A DNA stretch of 64,000 bases from Paulownia fortunei. Its lineage: Eukaryota; Streptophyta; Magnoliopsida; Lamiales; Paulowniaceae. This document shows positions 52,320-64,000 of this stretch, piece by piece. How positions within the stretch are numbered: position 1 is the first letter of the stretch; each line of letters begins with the position of its first letter. Where the stretch lies: positions 4,903,694 to 4,967,693 of the forward strand of contig CM033120.1 of assembly GCA_019321725.1 (NCBI GenBank). Reading direction: 5' to 3'. Both the position numbers and the translations under genes were made by a program. The notes under the pieces are model-generated. The model was not told the DNA's origin and did not search any database. It was given only the letters and a program-made list of their open reading frames with translations.

Positions 52320-53109
52320 TATTTCTAAAAAATAATACGAAGCAAAATTGAGCATTCATTTGATTCTACATTCATTTAAAATAAGGTTTTTTATTAAAAA
52401 TGTCTCCCACTATTTTATTCGAATTCCATTACCCTCATAATAGATCTTTAGAAAATCCAATTTCCTTGTGGGCTTAAAGTCTAGTTTACTTTGTCATACA
52501 CCCAAAGGTTATGAGCATGTATTATAAAAGCAAAAGGTAGCTAACATATTGCCAATTGCATCATTGTACAATCTTTAAGATATTTTACTTTATCTTTCCC
52601 ATATATCCCAATGCTATGAACCCATATGGTAATCAACGTCAAACGTGACCTATCAAAAATCTATGTAAATGAAACCTCTAACTGTCCCATGACTCGTGGC
52701 CAACATTTAGATGCCCCAATCTATTTGCATCAAAATGCTAAATAATGATCGCAACTTTTCTTATTTAGCACATCCCACGACTCGTAGGCAATGCATTCAT
52801 CTTAGCAGCTTATCACATGTCACTACTTTTTATGGAATGTATGGACGATTAGGCCTCATCTAATATTGCCCATTTATGTTTGATATAAACCTTCAAAGTC
52901 TACAATCAAAGGTTTTAAACTTTAAAATAAATTCAAATAGAGAAATGCATAGGTTTGTATGCCATGCAAGATCTTACTTATAATTATCTTATTTAATGTT
53001 ATATATCCTAATGATCATAAGCATAATAGGGCATCATAAGGAAAAACATTAAACATACATTTGATACATCTCATATATACTACTTAATGATGATCATAGA
53101 CTTTTATTC
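52320..53109. other. leader of the minus-strand copia and spacer
   Basis: Upstream (minus orientation) of the gag start. A primer site and 5' LTR are expected here but could not be identified. Confidence 0.35.
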
Positions 53110-54660
53110 CTATGCGATCCATGATAAGTTGATTTTATACCAACAAATTAAGTACTTCTAGACTAATTATTTGATTGATCTTAAACAATTTATCTAGTTT
53201 TTATGCATGTTTTGATACATTACAGAACAACTTTTCAAAATACAAGTCAAGAAGGAAAATGAGGGACAAAACAAGCAAAAAATATGAAAAAAAAATCAAG
53301 GTATGCCACGGCACAGTCATACCATGTCATGGCATGGCATAAAAATGAAGAAAAAACAAGCACAAAGGTACATGTCAAGACATGGTTTGAGCATGTTGTG
53401 ATATACTAGTCTAATAGCTAGCATGCCTCAGCACAAAATGCTAGCTCCAGCATGGTCTAAGCATGCCCCAATATGGTATTAGCATGCCACGACATGGTCT
53501 GAGCATGCCCTTGCATTGTCACATTTTCTACACACAATTTACTTTTTCTTTTCACCCGATTTTAGGAAATAAATGAGATATGATGGAAGACACTTGAACC
53601 AAATTTTATGGGCTAAAAAGTATCATAAAATAAAGAAAAATGAGGCTAAAAAGAAGGAGACAAGATGGCTAAAAAATTGGTTGACTACAACTTGCAAAAA
53701 AGAGAATTGGGTGGAGATAAAAAGGGGAGAACAACCAAGATGAAGGGAGGATGATTTTTTTTTTTGGGGGGGGGGGTTTGGAAGACTTTAGGGAGAAGAA
53801 AATGGAGCAATCATCTTGAGAAGTTGGAGAGAAGATTAGCATCAACCAAAGAAGTCATTCTTGGAAACAAGGAGAACTTTAACCATTCCTCTCACTTCAT
53901 AAATTGGTGAACAATTTTCATGCTCTTTCTTATGTATTTATTAAAGTTGTATTCATTCATGATGAACTAAATTTTTCTTTCTAAATGATGATATAATCTT
54001 ATTTGATCATTTGTTTTGAGTTCCAAATAATATTAGTTCAAGTTATTCATCTTGTTTGTGTTATCTTATTTAGTATTGCGTTTTGATTATTTGACCATTA
54101 ATTGAGTTATTTGATGTATAAGATTTGATACTTGAGAGAGGGAAGATTAGACATGATCATAAGGATAACACAACCTAGGAATCATAGAGTTGAGAAGCTT
54201 ATGAAACCTTTGAAGTTTTGAAGAATGATTCATTAAATTTTTGTAGAGTTTTATTCTTGAATTTTTATAAAGATATTAAAATTCATGTTGGAACTCATAG
54301 TCAATTCAGCACTCGAGAGAGGGAATTGATGAGTTTAGGAATTCTTAACTTATATGTGATGTTTTGAATTGGTATTTTTTGAAAGGAAAAACATAGATGA
54401 TAATTAAATGAGTCATTCCTTTAAAATTTTTTGCTCATAAGGTGTCTGTTATATTGCTTCTAAGAACTCCACTCTTACCTTTGCATTTTTTATCTTACTC
54501 TACTTTGATTCTCAATCATCACTTGATTTTCTAGATAAAATTGAAACTATTTGAACTATGGTACTTGATGTAATTTTTAATTACAATCCTTGTGGATACA
54601 ATACTCAACTCACCACTGTATTAAAACTTAATACTGTGCACTTGTGGTTTACATAATATT
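53110..54660 (+). repeat. 5' LTR region of element B
   Basis: Upstream of the primer site. Contains a cluster of GCATGCC/CATGGT words at 53300-53520 and a T-run followed by a G-run at about 53755-53777. Left end not defined. Confidence 0.45.
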
Positions 54661-54674
54661 CACGAACAAGTTTT

Positions 54675-54692
54675 TGGTGCCGTTGCCGGGGA
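54675..54692 (+). other. primer binding site (tRNA-Asp type) of element B
   Basis: TGGTGCCGTTGCCGGGGA, one change from the Athila primer site TGGCGCCGTTGCCGGGGA. Confidence 0.8.
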
Positions 54693-54913
54693 TTGTTTTA
54701 TCATAATTACATTAATATTGTTATGACTTAGTCTTGATTTTACTTTAGATTTTTTTTACTTTTTTTCCATATTTTGATGTTCTCTTACCTTGTATTGGAT
54801 TGTACGTATTTTTTATACGTAAAACTAGGAGTCTTGACTTAGGTTATTTTGATCTAGTAATCGAACAAACTCTTTGAACTATTAGAGCAGCAAAAAGATT
54901 TGACAATCAAACC

Positions 54914-55910
54914 ATGGCAGATAATATCAACAATGCTAATGTGAACGCCAATCTTTCATTGCAATAACCACTACCACAATGAGCTATCCAGGACTATTTT
55001 CAACTAACCATGAACTAAAACTACTCAGGGATAGCTCGACAACCAATCAATACCAATAATTTTGAGCTTAAACCGACTCTAATTAGCATGGTGCAATAGA
55101 ATCAATTTGGAGAAAGTGTGTTTAAGGATCCTAATACACACTCAGCCATATTTTTGGAGATTTGTGACACCACCAAAATGAATGGAGTGCCCGATGATGC
55201 CATTAGACTTCACTTATTTTCATTTTTACTTCGGGATAAAGCTAGGCTATGGTTATAATCTTTTGCACCAAGTGGCATACCGAGTTGGAATAACTTGACA
55301 TCAAGATTTATTGCTAAGTACTTTCCAACAAGAAAGATACTTCAACTTAAGAGTGAGATAGCTTAATTCCGCTAATTAGATTTTGAGCCAGTATATAAAG
55401 CTTGGGAGAGGTTTAAGGATTTTCTAAGAAGGTGTCCTCAGCATGGTTATGGGGATTGGTAATGCTATTACAGGTGGGACTTTAATGTCTAGGATTGTAG
55501 ACGAAGCCCATTTTTTGCTTGAGACAATCGCTACTAATAGCTATTAATGGTCTTTTGATAGGTCTTTCATTAAAAAGTTTGTCGGTGTTCTTGAAATAGA
55601 TTCATTTATACAATTAGCTGCACAAATTTCTACCTTTGCTAACTAATTTGCATGTTGGACTTCTAATGAAGCTTCTCAAGGAATGGATTTCATAGCATTC
55701 ACTAGAATTTTATTGATGGAAACCAAAGGTAATGAGCAGGTAAACTTTGTTAATAACCATAATTTCAATTTCAGGGGAAATCAATTACCTACTCATTACC
55801 ATCCGCGACTTAGAAATCATGAGAATTTTTCATATACCAATAATCGAAATGTGCTTCATCCCCCACCAGGTTACAACAATCCACTAAATCCCAACCCTCA
55901 AGTAGGTTAA
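54914..55910 (+). pseudogene. Athila gag remnant of element B
   Basis: Starts MADNINNANVNANLSLQ. It has NFELKPTLISMV, SGIPSWNNLTSRFIAKYFP, then EPVYKAWERFKDFLRRCPQH, the Retrotrans_gag core, and a C-terminal segment 55683-55910 with HYHPRLRNHENFSYTNN. At least eight in-frame stops. Confidence 0.85.
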
Positions 55911-56400
55911 AAAAAGGCATAATTGGAGGATTTACTAAGCACTTTCATTAGCAAGACAAGAGGCTGATTGAATAAGGATGAAGTAAAGATAGACAACATT
56001 AAAACTTAATTGGGGTAGCTATCTTCAAGTTTAGGAGCTCAAATGAAATCAATGGAAACCCAAATTGGACAGTTTGCTACTCAAATTAATGCTCAAAAAC
56101 ATAAAAAAAAACTTTTTAAGTGATACGAAAATCAATCCAAGGAAGCATTGCAAAGCTATCCAACTTTAAAGTGGAACCGAAATCAAGGGGTTGGAAATGA
56201 AAAGTTTAGACATTGATGAGCCAATGGCAAGCATTTCGAGTTAAAGTCTTATGAAGGAACAACCAAAGGAAGAAAAAAGGCAAAAAAATGAACAAACAGG
56301 GGCTGACAAGTTAAAATTTACTCTTAACTTTGAAACTTCTCCTAAATTTAATGTTCTCATTTTTTTTCTATAAAGATTTCAAAAGAAAAAGATTGATTCA
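55911..56400 (+). other. gag-protease linker of element B
   Basis: Lys/Gln-rich, heavily broken. LGAQMKSMETQIGQFATQI at about 56030 is typical of the Athila gag C-terminal coil. Confidence 0.6.
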
Positions 56401-56935
56401 CAATTTGCAATTTTTTTGGAAGTCTTCAAGAAAATTCATATCAACATTCCTTTTGCAATGCCCTTGGGTAAATTCCTAACTATGCCAAGTTCCTAAAAGA
56501 TGTGATGTCAAGAAAAAGGCGATTGGTGGAATTTGAAACCGTGAATCTCACAGAGGAGTGTAGTGCCATTTTACAGAAAAAGCTTTCTAAAAAATTGTGC
56601 CATTTCTTTGATAAAACATTATGTGATCTTGGAGTAAGCATTAATTTGATGCCACTTTCTATTTTTAGAAAATTAGGAATAAGAGAGGTCAAGCCAACTA
56701 CTATCACCTTGTAATTGACAGATAGGTCTCTCACCTATCTAACAGGAGTTGTTGAAGATGTATTGGTAATATCTACTACATATTTTGTAGTGTTGAAATT
56801 CCTTTAATTCTTGGTCGATCATTCCTTCCTACTGGGCGTGCTTTGATTGTTGTGCAATGTAGTGAATTAACTCTAAGAGTTAATAAGGATGAATTGATGT
56901 TTAACATTTATCATTAATGTTTAACATTTATTATG
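56400..56935 (+). pseudogene. aspartic protease remnant of element B
   Basis: FETVNLTEECSAILQKKL, LCDLGVSINLMPLSIFRKLG (the protease Asp is in CDLGxSIN) and, after breaks, LIL-GRSFLPTGRAL-like sequence near 56810. Confidence 0.8.
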
Positions 56936-57227
56936 CGTTAAAGTTTCAAGAGGAATCATGATGGAAATTAAGAACTTTAGAGCAATGCATTGTTCATTCC
57001 ATAATGTAAAGTAACGACCATGATATTGATAATGAGGATTTAATACATTACTTGTTCTTTTTTAAATTAGGAGAGGTGGAGTTGAAGAAGGATACCACAA
57101 TCAACAAACAAACAATATCACCGAAGTTGAAAGTACTTCCCGAGCATTTCGGTATGAATTTTTAAGTGCTAACAACACTTATCCGGTAATTATTTCAGCA
57201 TTCCTATCTCCTTTAGAGGTTGAGAAG

Positions 57228-57955
57228 TTGCTTCGGGTTTTAAGAGAGCATAAATCTACTATTAGTTGGTCAATTTCTGATTTAAAAGGTATTAGTCTTT
57301 CAATTGTCATGCATAAAATCTTAATGGAAAAATCTTACAAACTATCTATTGAACATCAATATAGACTAAATCCTACAATGAAAGAGGTTGAAAAAAATGA
57401 AGTTTTGAAATGGTTGAATGCCAAAACTATTTATGTAATTTATGATAGTTTTTGGGTGAGTTCAGTTCAAGTAGTTCCAAAAAAAGGTGGCATGACCATA
57501 ATTCAAAATGATAATAATGAATTAATACCAACAAGAACGGTCACAAATTGACGAGTATGTATTGATTACAGAGACCAAACAAAGCTACTTGTAAAGACCA
57601 TTTTCCCCTCCCATTTATTGATCAACTGTTAGACTGACTTGCAGGGTATCAATACTATTATTTTCTTGATGGTTATTTGGGGTACAATCAAATTGTCATA
57701 GCACCCGAAGACAAAGAGAAAACAACATTCACATGCCCTTATGGTATTTTTGCTTTTCAAAGAATGTCATTTGGATTATGCAATGCCCCAGCCACATTTC
57801 AAATATGCATGATGGCAATTTTTCATGATATGGTGAAGAACATAATGGAAATTTTTATGGATGATTTTTCAATATTTGGTTCCTCATTTGATATATATTT
57901 CAATATAATCTCTCTCTTATTTTGCAGAGATGTGAGGAAACTAACCTTGTTTTAA
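57228..57955 (+). pseudogene. reverse transcriptase remnant of element B
   Basis: 57228-57551 reads TISWSISDLKGISLSIVMHK and SSVQVVPKKGGMT; 57677-57955 reads YNQIVIAPEDKEKTTFTCPY, FGLCNAPATFQ and the catalytic IFMDDFSIFG. Two or three frame breaks separate the parts. Confidence 0.85.
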
Positions 57956-58008
57956 ATTAGAAAAAATGCCATTTATTGGTAAAGGAAGATATTGTTTTAG
58001 GTCACTAA

Positions 58009-58620
58009 GTGTCCTCCGAAGGGCTTGAGGTAGACCGAGCAAAAATTGTGGCTATTGAAAAACTTCCACCACCAATCAATGTGAAAGCTATTTGTAGTTT
58101 TTTGGGATATGCTGGGTTTTATAGAAGATTCATTAAAGATTTTTTAAAAACTGTAAAACCTTTGTTCAATCTTTTGGAAAAAGATGCATTTGATTTTAAT
58201 ATTGATTGCTTACAGGCCTTTGATCACATCAAGAAGGCTCTCATTTCAGCTCATATTATGGTGGTATTGGATTGGACCCAACCATTTGAACTTATATATG
58301 ATGCTAGTGATTATGCAGTTGGAGTGGTGTTAGGACAAAGAAGAGATAAATTTTTTAGGGCTATTTACTATGCAAACCAAACAATTGATGATGCTCAACA
58401 AAATTACACCACCACTCAAAAAGAGTTGTTAGCTGTTGTTTTTACATTCAATGAATTTTGTGCTTATCTTGTAGGTACCAAGGTGATAGTGTATACTGAT
58501 TATATTGCTATTAGGTACCTCTTTGCTAAAAATGATGCAAAATCAAGGCCAATCCGATGGATACTTCTTCTTCAAGAGTTTGATCTTTGAAATCAAAGAG
58601 AAGAAGAGAAGTGAAAATGT
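58009..58620 (+). pseudogene. RT connection and RNase H remnant of element B
   Basis: 193 open codons: [20 protein letters not shown], the first RNase H Asp in [32 protein letters not shown] and the third Asp region [11 protein letters not shown]. Long open frame, so this part decayed less than the rest. Confidence 0.85.
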
Positions 58621-58829
58621 AGTGGTTGATCACTTATTAAGGTTGGAGCTAAAAAATGAGAACTTTGAAGAGCCAATTAAAGATTTTTTCCTAGATGATT
58701 TTATTTTGGCAATCAAAGATAATTTACCTTGGTATGCAGATTTTGTGAATTATCTTGCAGATGGATTACTATCTTCGGACCTCAGATATCATCAAAAGAA
58801 TTTTTTTTTACATGTGTGAAATCATATCT

Positions 58830-59311
58830 ATGAGGTGATCCCTTGCTCTTCATCCCTATGTGGTGGTCATTTTGGACCTACAAGAACAGCTTCTAAGGTA
58901 TTACAATCTAATTTTTATTGGCCGACTTTGTTTAAAGATTGTTATACTTTTGTGCAGACATGTGACTGGTTTCAAAGGGTTGGAACAATTACTAGACGCC
59001 ATGAGCTTCCTTTGACTAACATGATAGAAGTTGAACTATTTGATGTTTGGAGGATTGACTTCATGGGACCATTTTCTCCATTAAATGGTCGATCATACAT
59101 TTTGCTTACTATAGATTATGTCTCCAAATGGATAGAAGCAATTGTCACACCTACTAATGATGTAAATGTAGTGTTTAAATTCTTGCACAAACTTACTGTG
59201 GATTATGTCTCCAAATGGATAGAAGCAATTGTCACACCTACTAATGATGCCAATGTAGTGTTTAAATTCTTGCACAAACACATTTTCACTCGTGTTGCTT
59301 TTCAATTATAG
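58830..59311 (+). pseudogene. integrase N-terminal half of element B with internal duplication
   Basis: Zinc-binding part (CGGHFGPTRTASKVLQSNF, QTCDWFQRVG) and the first catalytic Asp in WRIDFMGPFSPLNG. Then an 87-bp in-frame tandem duplication (59105-59191, 59192-59278) repeats DYVSKWIEAIVTPTND. The rest of the core (second Asp and Glu) is deleted after 59311. Confidence 0.85.
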
Positions 59312-59329
59312 ATTAAATTTTTTTTTGAA

Positions 59330-59505
59330 AAAATTGAAATCTAGGTGGTTCGGTCCCTTATTGTAAACAAGACATTTCTATTTGGGGTAGTTGAGCTCAA
59401 AGGTAAGGATGGCTCATTATTTCATGTCAATGGACAAATGTTGAAACATTATTACGAAAATGAAATTTGGGAGATGTCTAATCTTCCACTTGGAGAAGTA
59501 ACCTA
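59330..59505 (+). pseudogene. integrase C-terminal tail of element B
   Basis: VELKGKDGSLFHVNGQMLKH, the end of Athila pol, directly after the deleted integrase core. Followed by CTTAGGAGGCAACCAAGC, the usual post-pol sequence of this lineage. Confidence 0.75.
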
Positions 59506-60569
59506 AGGTATTCGGTTTCGATCTAGCTAAATACTTTAAATAAAGCACTTCTTAGGAGGCAACCAAGCTCTCTTTTCTTATTTTTGTGTGTGTTGCTTTA
59601 TTTCTTGTTGTTTTTGTGTTGTTGCTTCATATCATGATAATTGTTCCTTGATTTTTACTTAATTTCAGAGGATTAAAGTGTTAAAAAAAAAGAGAGCATG
59701 TCACGGCAAGCTATCTAGTAGCTAGCATGCCACAACATGGATCTTTAGCCTAGATTATGCCGCAGGATGCTAGTCCAGTAACTAGCATGCCACGAGCATA
59801 TGGTGGCATGGCTATTAGGCCTTGAGCATGCCATGGCATGGGGAAGATCATGCCATGGCCTGCGAGTCAATAGGGGCAGCATGCGTGTGTGGCAACTTCT
59901 AAAATTCGAATGAAAGCCCAAATTCTTCAAAACTCTTCTAAACAAAATCCCTTTTCTCTCAAACTCCAAACACCTATTCCCTAATTTTTACTATTTTTTG
60001 CATTCTAAACTGATTAGAAGGTACATCATATCATATTTAATCATATTAACTCCTAATCAAACAAATCAGTGGATTTTTTAAGATTCAACCTAGAAAACTC
60101 AATTTTGGGAATTTTTCACTCACATTCATATTTCAACCAATTCTTGCCAAATTTGCAGTAAGTCTTCCATCTCTTGAGCTTGATATTATTGTTGGTTGTT
60201 GAATTGATGCTTGGGGTTGATACATTATGCTCAAAGTTCATATTCTCTTGAGCATTTGGTTAAGAACTTTTTACAAACACTTAATGTGCATTGTAATTTT
60301 GAGCTTAATTCATTTGTTTATCATGAACATTGCCAATTAAGTTGAAATTTTGATGATATACTACTTGAGCTTTGATGTTTCATCATCTATATTGAATGCA
60401 TAATCAAAATTTTCATAAAAAATACCCATTTCCCATACTTATTACATGACATTGGTAAATGAATTCAAACACTCCATTTTCATGTCAACCTGGCTTTGCA
60501 AGTAAGGTAACATTATGTGAAATGCTTATAGGCTACTTTTATTTTTGGTATTTATTCTCCTTATATGCA
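59506..60569. other. post-pol non-coding part of element B
   Basis: Contains a second cluster of GCATGCC/CCATGG words at 59695-59890. No gene. Confidence 0.55.
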
Positions 60570-61800
60570 TTTTACAGATATAGCCCCAAAGAAATTAACA
60601 AGAAAAGGCAAAGCCCCTGCTACTGCTTCATTCGACAAACTGTGCTTTGTGAGTGCCGAGGTAGAGGAGAGATACTGCAAGCTCTGTGAAAAATCTAATC
60701 CCAAAGAGGGGCCTCCGTCCCAATTCTAGGGATGATGGGGACCTTTTCACCATGATCAGAACTAAGCAATGAGTACACTTCATGGCACAACCTAAACCGA
60801 TGGTGATTGAAGTTATTCAGAAATTTCATGCTAATACAGGAGAGAATGACCACAAGTCTTTATCCAACATAAGATGGTGTTCTATGACAAACAGGCCATC
60901 CAAATTACCATCTCCTCGACATCAACAGAGAGGAAATAAGGAAAGTCTTGGCTGGACCACCAAACCTTGAGCATGTAATTCAAACCTTTTGTGAGCCTGG
61001 CACTGAATGGTCAAAATCGCCGAACAACCATAGTGACTCCAACAAATTTCCAACGTCCAAACCCAGTCATTGAGGGAAGGCATGGTACTACTTCATTTGT
61101 GCAAAGATATAACCGCCATACATTATAGCCTTACCGACAGAGGCAGAGAACTCCTTCTTTATGCTATCATGCAGAACATGAGTGTTGATGTGACTTACAA
61201 CAATCAAGAGTCTATTGATTTTATCATTTGGAAAGGCTCCTCAGGTGGGCTCGCCATGTCATCCCTCATCTGTGTATTGGTCAAATAGGTAGGGGTCACT
61301 TGGGACAAAAAAAGGTTGTTGCAAAACTTACTTTACTCATTGATCATGACAAGATCATGAGTTATATAACATGGAATGAACGTCCCCACCCCTCTGGTGC
61401 TGGATATATACTTGAGGAGGAGAATGCAACTGATGACCACCTAGGATAAGAACATATCCCTCCTGCTAATCATGTTGAGGACATAGCCCCTACCGAGCAT
61501 ACTGTCACTACATCCTACCCTCCACCTTAGGATTCTACTCATCATTTTCAAGCAGATATATGCTGCATAAGGAGGTGACATAATTGCCATATTCATAGGT
61601 TCGATGCATAGATGGTGTACAACATCCAATGCATGCATACCATACAACGTATTGCTTTGGGGTACACCATTGTTCAATTCCCTCCACCTCCAATCCTTCC
61701 TACATACTCATTATCTTCATCAGAAGACGCCCCTCCCACCAAGACTAAACACCACCAATTTTCAGAAAAGTCCTCTTATTTTATAATTCTCTCAATTATT
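60570..61800 (+). pseudogene. post-pol ORF of element B (putative plant transposon protein type)
   Basis: Start IAPKKLTRKGKAPATASFDK, with RYCKLCEKSNPKEG further on. 61070-61288 carries LTDRGRELLLYAIMQNMSVD and LAMSSLICVL, the pattern of the plant Transposase_32-type protein found after pol in Athila-group elements, in the position of the env-like gene. Broken into short frames. Confidence 0.65.
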
Positions 61801-61817
61801 AAGGACAATGCTTATCT

Positions 61818-61838
61818 TAAGTTTGGGGGGGGGAGTTC
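61818..61838 (+). other. candidate polypurine tract of element B
   Basis: AAGTTTGGGGGGGGGAG, the usual AAGTTTGGGGG-type plus-strand primer before an Athila 3' LTR. Confidence 0.6.
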
Positions 61839-62385
61839 AAGAGTTTGTTTAAGATAATTACTTGTTGCTTGAGAAGTTTAATGCTTATTTTTAGTTTTTT
61901 GAGTTTAGTTCATTAACTTGTTTAGTTTATTGATTGTCAAATTTAGTAATGAACTATGAGCATGCTTGAAAAAAAAATGAATATTAGAATATGTACGTTT
62001 GCTTATGTGTCTAAATATCCAAATTTGATTTTATTTATTTATGAGGTCTTGTGAATCTTGATGCACTAAGAAGTTTATTGAGTTATATTTACTTGTTTAG
62101 AGACATATTATAAGATTTAATTATTTCCTAATGATCCCACCAATCTCTAGAACTTATTAGATCACTAGTCGAGGTGAAATCCTAGGTAAGATAGTATTAG
62201 GGAGATAATTTAGGCCATTTTTAGACCGTTTGAGCCTTTGAAGTCAACCTATACTTGAATTATTTAGTAGTGTCCCCTCTTGAGTCTATTGAAACAATTC
62301 TTTGGATACCTTATACACATCATCGAGCTTTATGAAAAACTCTATTTTTTGACCATTTTTCTTCTCATTTACATAATCATTTACA

Positions 62386-62424
62386 TGATCATAAGGATAA
62401 CACAACCTACGAATCATAGATTCC
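62386..62424 (+). repeat. short LTR match of element B
   Basis: 37 of 38 bases match 54152-54189 (CATGATCATAAGGATAACAC, then AACCTANGAATCATAG). The flanks do not match, so only a scrap of the 3' LTR, or a shuffled piece, is present. Confidence 0.6.
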
Positions 62425-63300
62425 ATGCATGAATGAGATTGCCACTTGTCCCTAAAAAATCCCAGATATTATTTTTCAATTATGGACCACTGGCATCGTG
62501 ACGCAGAGATCAAGCGCCACAATGTGAGGTACCTTATTCTTCAGGTACTATGGTGTCAAAAGGGGGGTGTTGTAGTGATTGAAAAGAGGCAGCTCACTGC
62601 CTAATTTTGGGCACTTGCACCGCGCCGCGACCTGGGGGGTGTCGCGCCCAATTCATCAACTCTCAAGGGAGATTCTAACTCTTCATCCTTGTCAAAATAT
62701 TAACATTTCTATGCTCTTCCCCCGCTTCATTTACCTCACATATGCAAGAGATGTTTGCTAGTTCACTAAGTTAGGCTTTAAATCTCTAAAGTGATGCTAA
62801 TGCATTTTGGAATCTAGCCTCGATATTCATCATGAATTGAGTTAATATTTGTTCTAGATTTGACTTGTTTTCTTGAGGTAGATAAGTGGGTTCACACCAT
62901 ATTATATTATGATCATTTAATTTATCAGTTAAATAATTGGATTATTTAATTGGACCTAATTTGATTAGGTGGGTTAGATGGAATTAATTAATTGAGTTTG
63001 AGCTAAGACAATTAATTAGATTAATTGTGGGATTTATTTTTGAGTCCAAGCCCAATTCACAAAGGCCCATTAGGAGAGGCCCATGAAGGTGGTTGAAAAA
63101 TGATGGAAAGTCAAAATTTTGGAATTCTTGGGAAGCCTTAAATATCTTTGGAAGATATGAAAGGGATAAAGTTGAAATGGCTTTCAAAGAAATTAAGCAA
63201 TTCACAACTTCAAAGAAATAGCTTTCCCAGCCTTAAAAAAAGTGAATTAGATCATATTGAAATTAAGCAAGCACCAAGTGTTTCCCTACATCATGATTCT
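62425..63300. other. unannotated sequence right of element B
   Basis: Contains a short GC-rich patch near 62620-62645 (GCGCCGCGACCTGGGG). A 71-codon frame at 63148-63363 has no family features. Confidence 0.35.
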
Positions 63301-63520
63301 TACAAATTTCTCAAACTAAACAAAATGCAAGAAGAAATTAAAGTAGAAGATTACAACCACTAAGTGATTCTTCACTTCTTCAATGCCCAATGAAACTCCT
63401 CATCTTCTTTTACAAATTTCTCAAACTAAACAAAATGAAAGAAGAAATTAAAGTAGAAGATTACAACCACTAAGTGATTCTTCACTTCTTCAATGCCCAA
63501 TGAAACTCCTCATCTTCTTG
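63301..63520. repeat. 110-bp tandem duplication
   Basis: Units start TACAAATTTCTCAAACTAAAC at 63301 and 63411 and differ at about two bases. Recent. Confidence 0.95.
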
Positions 63521-64000
63521 TCTTCAAATCCCAAGCTTCTTGGTGAATAGGCCATGGGTGTGTGTGTTCTAGGTGTGGTGCATTAAGAAAAATGGAAAAA
63601 TGGGTGTTAGTATGGTGAGGATGAGTGTGTGAGAATTTAGGTGTAGAGTATGTGTGTTTTATATTGTATGTTGTTCAAGACAATTATGTGTAAGCATGTG
63701 TATATCTATCATTTGTGTGATGTAATTGTGTATATATAGTGTATCTAATAGAGTGTCACATTATAACACCCTTAACCTAACTATAGAACCTAAATAAACT
63801 AATACAGTTAAATCAAGAAATGTTAATTTTTCATCAATACTAGAGTTATGGTTTTAATAAAATTTTCCCATTTTAGCTATAAAAGAAAAGAACTTGAATT
63901 TCATTTGTTGTTTCAATTTATTTTAAACACACTATATACATAAATCAAAATTGAGTACATCTGTTTATAAAACCATAACAGAGCGACTTATTTAAAAATA
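63521..64000. other. right end of the window, nothing recognised
   Basis: TG/GT-rich stretch at 63550-63740 (repeated GTGTGTG and GTGTGAG words), then AT-rich sequence. Confidence 0.4.

Larger units (their letters stand above)
53110..62424 (+). mobile_element. Ty3/gypsy Athila-type element B, decayed but long
   Basis: In order: LTR-like region to about 54660, tRNA-Asp primer site 54675-54692, gag, protease, RT, RNase H, partial integrase, a post-pol transposon-protein ORF, purine tract near 61822 and a 37-bp LTR match at 62386-62424. This is the full gene order of the Athila lineage. Frames are broken throughout. Confidence 0.8.

Noticed and set aside
53755..53780. T-run followed by a G-run as a functional signal
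   Set aside because: Homopolymer junction in an LTR region; could be real or an assembly effect, no function supportable.
59093..59305. 70-codon minus-strand frame with an internal repeat
   Set aside because: Antisense shadow of the duplicated integrase segment.
63148..63363. 71-codon plus-strand frame
   Set aside because: No recognisable motif, and its end lies in a tandem duplication; no support as a gene.
1..64000. tRNA, rRNA, CRISPR or bacterial features
   Set aside because: None seen; sequence is plant nuclear with no such signatures.

Overview
This is an AT-rich stretch of a plant nuclear genome, most probably a eudicot. The signs are GT-AG introns, several lineages of plant LTR retrotransposons (Ty3/gypsy Athila type with a tRNA-Asp primer site, and Ty1/copia with an initiator-Met primer site), an RTE-like LINE, Mutator-like non-autonomous DNA elements, and a piece of plastid DNA carrying part of ndhA. 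Nothing prokaryotic was seen.

The one gene that reads as intact is on the minus strand. It is a GH20 beta-N-acetylhexosaminidase of the plant HEXO1 type. I reconstructed 15 exons from the start codon at 48940 to the stop codon at 10252. Together they give 551 codons with every junction in phase and no internal stop. The gene covers about 38.7 kb for 1.65 kb of coding sequence because its introns have filled with mobile DNA. Intron 2 is about 5.6 kb (LINE array plus a deleted copia), intron 9 about 3.4 kb (Mutator-like element), intron 10 about 5.1 kb (gypsy gag remains and an RNase H segment), and the last intron about 18.2 kb (several copia elements, plastid DNA, and a foldback element).

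Layout from left to right: 1-2126, first copy of an RNase H-containing segment; 2127-7363, decayed Athila-type gypsy element A; 7620-8116, an unrecognised broken frame with a Cys-rich motif; 8376-8880, a LOG (cytokinin-activating enzyme) pseudogene; 8881-10251, AT-rich spacer and the 3' flank of the HEXO gene; 10252-48940, the HEXO gene; 48941-50111, its upstream region with three nearly identical 250-bp tandem repeats; 50125-52319, copia LTR and gag remains on the minus strand; about 53110-62424, Athila-type gypsy element B with gag, protease, RT, RNase H, integrase and a downstream transposon-protein ORF; 62425-64000, unannotated sequence with a 110-bp tandem duplication.

Nearly all other open frames belong to decayed retroelement polyproteins or are noise. 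The points most worth a second look are: a tightly conserved hexosaminidase gene kept in frame through more than 30 kb of inserted DNA; a Trp-to-Cys change at a splice-junction codon in its active-site region; plastid ndhA-ndhI DNA sitting inside a copia element inside that gene's last intron; LINE-derived tandem repeats split by a copia; and the duplicated RNase H segment, one copy of which lies between gypsy-like direct repeats.
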